Shown here: positions 61,075-64,000 of the stretch, piece after piece
Layout: every line of letters starts with the position of its first letter
Numbering within the stretch: position 1 is the stretch's first letter
DNA from: Derxia lacustris
Lineage (GTDB): Bacteria; Pseudomonadota; Gammaproteobacteria; Burkholderiales; Burkholderiaceae_E
Direction of reading: 5' to 3'
DNA: 64,000 bases
NCBI RefSeq assembly: GCF_002105195.1
Contig: NZ_MUHU01000008.1
Location: 613,283 to 677,282, forward strand
Notes under the pieces: model-generated
Told to the model about the DNA's origin: nothing
Databases searched by the model: none
What the model saw: only the letters and a program-made list of their open reading frames with translations
Position numbers and translations under genes: made by a program

Positions 61075-61956
61075 ATGATTTACGGCAGCATTGTCGCCAT
61101 CGTCACGCCCATGCAGCCTGACGGCGCACTCGATTTCGATGGCTTGCGCAAGCTCGTCGACTGGCATGTCGCCGAAGGCACCGACGGCATCGTGATCGTC
61201 GGCACCACGGGCGAATCGCCCACCGTCGATTTCGACGAGCACATCGAGCTGGTGCGCGTGACGGTCGAGCAGGCCGCCGGCCGCGTGCCCGTCATCGCCG
61301 GCACCGGCGGCAACGCCACCAAGGAAGCCGTCGCGCTGGCCAAGGCGGCGCGCAAGGTTGGCGCCGATGCGCAACTGTCGGTCGTGCCCTACTACAACAA
61401 GCCGACGCAGGAAGGGCTGTTCCAGCACTTCAAGGCCGTGGCCGAGGCGGAAGACCTGCCGCTCATCCTCTACAACGTGCCCGGTCGCACTGTGGCCGAT
61501 CTGCAGAACGCCACCGTGCTGCGGCTCGCCGAACTGCCCGGCGTCATCGGCCTCAAGGACGCCACCGGCGACCTGGTGCGCCACACCGAGCTGCTGCGCA
61601 GCCTGCCGGCCGGCAAGGACTTCGGTCTGTACTCGGGCAATGACGACACCGCGCTGCCCTACATCCTGCTCGGCGGTCACGGCGTGATTTCCGTCACCGC
61701 CAACGTGGCGCCGCGTGGCATGAGCGAGATGTGCGCCGCCGCGCGTGCCGGCGAAATCGCCAAGGCGCGCGAGATCAACAACCGTCTGTACGACCTGCAC
61801 ACCAAGCTCTTCGTCGAATCGAATCCGGCGCCGACCAAGTGGGCGCTGGAGCGCATGGGGCGCATCGGCGCCGGCATCCGCCTGCCGCTGGTCGCCTTGT
61901 CGGACGCCGCCCGGCCGACCGTCGAAGCCGCGCTCGCCAGCGCCGGCGTCCTGTAA
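61075..61956 (+). CDS. dapA: 4-hydroxy-tetrahydrodipicolinate synthase
   Basis: A 293-residue TIM-barrel enzyme condensing pyruvate and aspartate semialdehyde in lysine and diaminopimelate synthesis. Seen: [10 protein letters not shown] at the start, GTTGESPTV, the catalytic Tyr in [10 protein letters not shown] and the Schiff-base Lys in [10 protein letters not shown]. It lies 57 bases after trpS and upstream of bamC, an order also known from E. coli for dapA-bamC. Confidence 0.97.
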   Translation: MIYGSIVAIVTPMQPDGALDFDGLRKLVDWHVAEGTDGIVIVGTTGESPTVDFDEHIELVRVTVEQAAGRVPVIAGTGGNATKEAVALAKAARKVGADAQLSVVPYYNKPTQEGLFQHFKAVAEAEDLPLILYNVPGRTVADLQNATVLRLAELPGVIGLKDATGDLVRHTELLRSLPAGKDFGLYSGNDDTALPYILLGGHGVISVTANVAPRGMSEMCAAARAGEIAKAREINNRLYDLHTKLFVESNPAPTKWALERMGRIGAGIRLPLVALSDAARPTVEAALASAGVL

Positions 61957-61973
61957 TCCCTTCCCAAGACTTC

Positions 61974-63074
61974 ATGTCCTCATCCGTGTCCGTTCCCGCC
62001 CTGCGGATCGGCGTCGCGACCCTCGTCGCGCTCGCCTTCGCCGGTTGCACGACCAACTTCGAAGGCCCGAAGATCGATTACAAGAGCGAAGCCAAGGCCC
62101 AGGCGACGCCCAGCCTCGAAGTGCCGCCCGACCTCAGTTCGGTGCCGCGCGACGAGCGCTTTGCCGTGCCGCAGAGCGCCAGCGCAGTCGCGGCTGCCAA
62201 GGCTGGTGAAAGCGCGGCAGCGGCGGCCCAGGTGCTGCCGACCAGCCCGCTCGCTCGCGTGGTCCGTGACGGCAATCTGCGCTATCTGCTGGTGCAGCGC
62301 ACGCCGGATCAGGTCTGGCCGGTGCTGCGCAGCTTCTGGACCGACAACGGTTTCGTGCTGCGGCTGGAAGATGAACAGTCCGGCGTGATGGAAACCGACT
62401 GGGCCGAGAACCGCGCCAAGCTGCCGCAGGATTTCCTCCGGCGCACGCTCGGCAAGGTCTTCGACTCGATCTACGACACCGGCACGCGCGATCTCTTCCA
62501 TGTGCGGCTCGAGCGCGTGGGCGACGGCACCGAGGTCTATGTGTCGCATCGCGGCATGGAGGAAACGGTCGTCGCGACCAAGGATTCGACGCGCTGGGAG
62601 CCGCGCCCGAGCGATCCCTCGCTGGAAGCCGAATTCCTGCAACGACTGCTGGTGCGTTTCGGTACCGACGAGACCAAGGCCAAGTCCGAGGTCGCGGCGA
62701 TCAGCGCGGTGCAGCCGGCACCGCGGGCTCGCATCGCCGGCGATGCACTTGAACTCGACGATGGCCTGGAACGTGGCTGGCGCCGGGTTGGCATCGCGCT
62801 CGATCGCGGCGGCTTCACCGTCGAGTCGCGCGACCGTGCGGCTGGCGTCTATGGCGTGCGCTTCGTGCAGCCGGGCAAGGAGACCGAGGAAGACCCGGGC
62901 TTCTTCTCGCGCCTGTTCGGTGCCAAGCCCGATCGCGCGGTGCGCCAGTACAAGATCGCGGTGAAGGCTGCCGGCAATGGCACGCGGGTGCAGGTGCTGT
63001 CGGCCGAAGGTGGTGTCGACAAGTCTGAAGCCGCGACGCGCATCCTCGAACTGCTCCAGGGCGAGCTGAAATAA
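61974..63074 (+). CDS. bamC: Outer-membrane assembly lipoprotein BamC
   Basis: A 366-residue lipoprotein of the BAM complex. The lipobox is LVALAFAGC (Cys at about 25). The N-terminal unstructured lasso contains the conserved PSLEVPPDLSSVPRDERFAVP, followed by two helix-grip domains (about 90-220, with VWPVLRSFWTDNGFVL; and about 250-360). The ATG at 61974 gives the complete signal. It sits 17 bases after dapA. Confidence 0.92.
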   Translation: MSSSVSVPALRIGVATLVALAFAGCTTNFEGPKIDYKSEAKAQATPSLEVPPDLSSVPRDERFAVPQSASAVAAAKAGESAAAAAQVLPTSPLARVVRDGNLRYLLVQRTPDQVWPVLRSFWTDNGFVLRLEDEQSGVMETDWAENRAKLPQDFLRRTLGKVFDSIYDTGTRDLFHVRLERVGDGTEVYVSHRGMEETVVATKDSTRWEPRPSDPSLEAEFLQRLLVRFGTDETKAKSEVAAISAVQPAPRARIAGDALELDDGLERGWRRVGIALDRGGFTVESRDRAAGVYGVRFVQPGKETEEDPGFFSRLFGAKPDRAVRQYKIAVKAAGNGTRVQVLSAEGGVDKSEAATRILELLQGELK

Positions 63075-63081
63075 ACCGCGC

Positions 63082-63870
63082 ATGACCGGGCGCTTGCGCT
63101 ATTCGAGCGTCGGCAGCGGAAGCGAGGGCAATGCCCTCGTCATCGAGGCGCTGGCGAGCGGTCGTGCAACCCGCGTGATGCTCGATTGTGGCTTCGGCGT
63201 GCGCGAACTGGGGCGCCGGCTTGAGGCGCGCGGCATCGATCCGGCCTCGCTCGACGCCGTGCTCATCACGCATGAGCACGGCGATCACGGCGCCGGCGCG
63301 GCGCGTTTTGCCCGGCGCTACCGGGTGCCGGTCTATTCATCGCATGGCACCGGCATGGCGCTGCGGCTGAACGAGGAAGCCGATGTCGACTGGCGCGTGC
63401 TGTGCAGCCACACCGCGTTCGCGCTCGGCGATCTCCAGATCACGCCCTTCCCGGTACCGCACGATGCGCGCGAACCGACCCAGTTCACCTTCAGCGACGG
63501 CCGCAGCAAGCTCGGCGTGCTGACCGATGCGGGCAGCATCACCGCCTGCATCCTGGCGATGCTGGCCGGCTGCGACGGTCTGGTGCTGGAGTGCAATCAC
63601 GATCCCGACCTGCTCGCGGGATCGGCCTATCCGTCGAGCGTGCGGCGGCGCATTGCCGGCGATTACGGCCACCTGTCGAATGGCACGGCGGCAAGAATTC
63701 TGGCGTCGATCGACCGCAGCCATCTGAAGCGCCTGCATGCGGCGCACCTGAGCCGGCAGAACAACCGGGCTGAACTGGCCGCCGGGGCGCTCGCTGAAGT
63801 GCTCGGCTGCACCGCTGCGGAAATCGAGATTGCCGATCAGGAAAACGGCTTTGCCTGGGTCGAACTTTGA
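63082..63870 (+). CDS. YycJ/WalJ-like MBL-fold hydrolase
   Basis: A 262-residue metallo-beta-lactamase-fold protein. The metal motif is LITHEHGDHGAG near residue 60, with further ligands in VPHDAREPTQF, LTDAGSITA and CNHDPDLL. The start RYSSVGSGSEGNALVIEA is typical of the YycJ/WalJ group, which has reported 5'-3' exonuclease-type activity. It lies 7 bases after bamC. Confidence 0.9.
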   Translation: MTGRLRYSSVGSGSEGNALVIEALASGRATRVMLDCGFGVRELGRRLEARGIDPASLDAVLITHEHGDHGAGAARFARRYRVPVYSSHGTGMALRLNEEADVDWRVLCSHTAFALGDLQITPFPVPHDAREPTQFTFSDGRSKLGVLTDAGSITACILAMLAGCDGLVLECNHDPDLLAGSAYPSSVRRRIAGDYGHLSNGTAARILASIDRSHLKRLHAAHLSRQNNRAELAAGALAEVLGCTAAEIEIADQENGFAWVEL

Positions 63871-63895
63871 ACGTCAACGCGTTTGCCGCACCCAT

Positions 63896-63926
63896 GAAAA
63901 AGCCGACCCGAAGGTCGGCTTTTTTT
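63896..63926. terminator. Bidirectional intrinsic terminator
   Basis: AGCCGACC (63901-63908) pairs perfectly with GGTCGGCT (63913-63920) around a CGAA loop. An A-run precedes the stem and seven T residues follow (63920-63926), so it can end transcripts from both converging genes. Confidence 0.92.
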
Positions 63927-63938
63927 GCGGCCGAGAAA

Positions 63939-64000
63939 TTACTTCTTTTCTTCGGTGGCGGGAGCCGGGGCCGGCTCGGCGGCGGGGGCCGGCGCCGAGC
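63939..64000 (-). CDS. 3' end of an Ala/Pro-rich protein (truncated)
   Basis: The minus strand is open from the window edge to a TAA at 63939-63941. The visible C-terminal residues read SAPAPAAEPAPAPATEEKK. This is a low-complexity Ala/Pro/Glu tail of the kind found on small nucleoid-associated, envelope or ribosome-associated proteins. It is too short to name a family. Confidence 0.6.
   Translation of the reverse strand, partial: SAPAPAAEPAPAPATEEKK

Overview
The window is high-GC DNA with dense genes, many start/stop overlaps and few intrinsic terminators. The run pyrG-kdsA-DUF1330-eno-ftsB, the run rnm/PHP-yciO-M50-trpS-dapA-bamC, an EpsD-type prolyl isomerase and a PEP-CTERM protein all point to a betaproteobacterium, most likely of the order Burkholderiales. 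The genus cannot be read from the sequence. No rRNA, tRNA, CRISPR array or intact insertion sequence was found.

Layout. 1-2966: 3' end of an MFS exporter, tadA and an LD-carboxypeptidase. 3094-12157: a chemotaxis-type operon on the + strand (MCP, CheY, STAS protein, CheA, soluble poly-HAMP MCP, CheW, CheR, CheB), without cheZ or cheD. 12257-20110 (- strand): TorF-type porin, urea/guanidine carboxylase, the two DUF1989 carboxyguanidine deiminase subunits, ABC ATPase and ABC permease, led by a guanidine-I (ykkC) riboswitch at 20172-20300. 20380-26161 (- strand): a block of MetX-like hydrolase, FadR/GntR regulator, type III glutamine synthetase, Rieske oxygenase, SDR and a small HTH protein. 26331-31983 (+ strand): a second guanidine-I riboswitch, then the periplasmic binding protein, a membrane desaturase-fold enzyme, an SDR, an EamA transporter, a creatininase and a lactonase-type metallo-beta-lactamase. 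32066-34355: an RsbQ-like hydrolase coupled to a PAS histidine kinase. 34410-47036: ABC-F protein, EpsD, PEP-CTERM protein, RlmN-like enzyme, MCP, TonB receptor, K+ channel, oxidoreductase and LysR. 47088-64000: mainly conserved housekeeping genes.

The most interesting part is 12.2-32 kb. Two guanidine-I aptamers, one on each strand, bracket a roughly 6 kb catabolic block. The riboswitch on the - strand governs ABC permease/ATPase and the carboxylation-deimination route for guanidine. The riboswitch on the + strand governs the matching binding protein together with creatininase, desaturase-type oxygenase, SDR, exporter and lactonase. The block between them has its own GntR regulator with a clear palindromic operator. 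My inference is that the region encodes uptake and stepwise breakdown of a substituted or cyclic guanidine (creatinine-like or N-alkylguanidine) to free guanidine, which is then carboxylated and deiminated. The allophanate hydrolase and the Rieske reductase needed to complete such a path are not in the window.

Coordinates, motifs and overlaps were read from the sequence. Family names rest on recognised motifs and remembered relatives, with no database search. The substrate proposals are inference.
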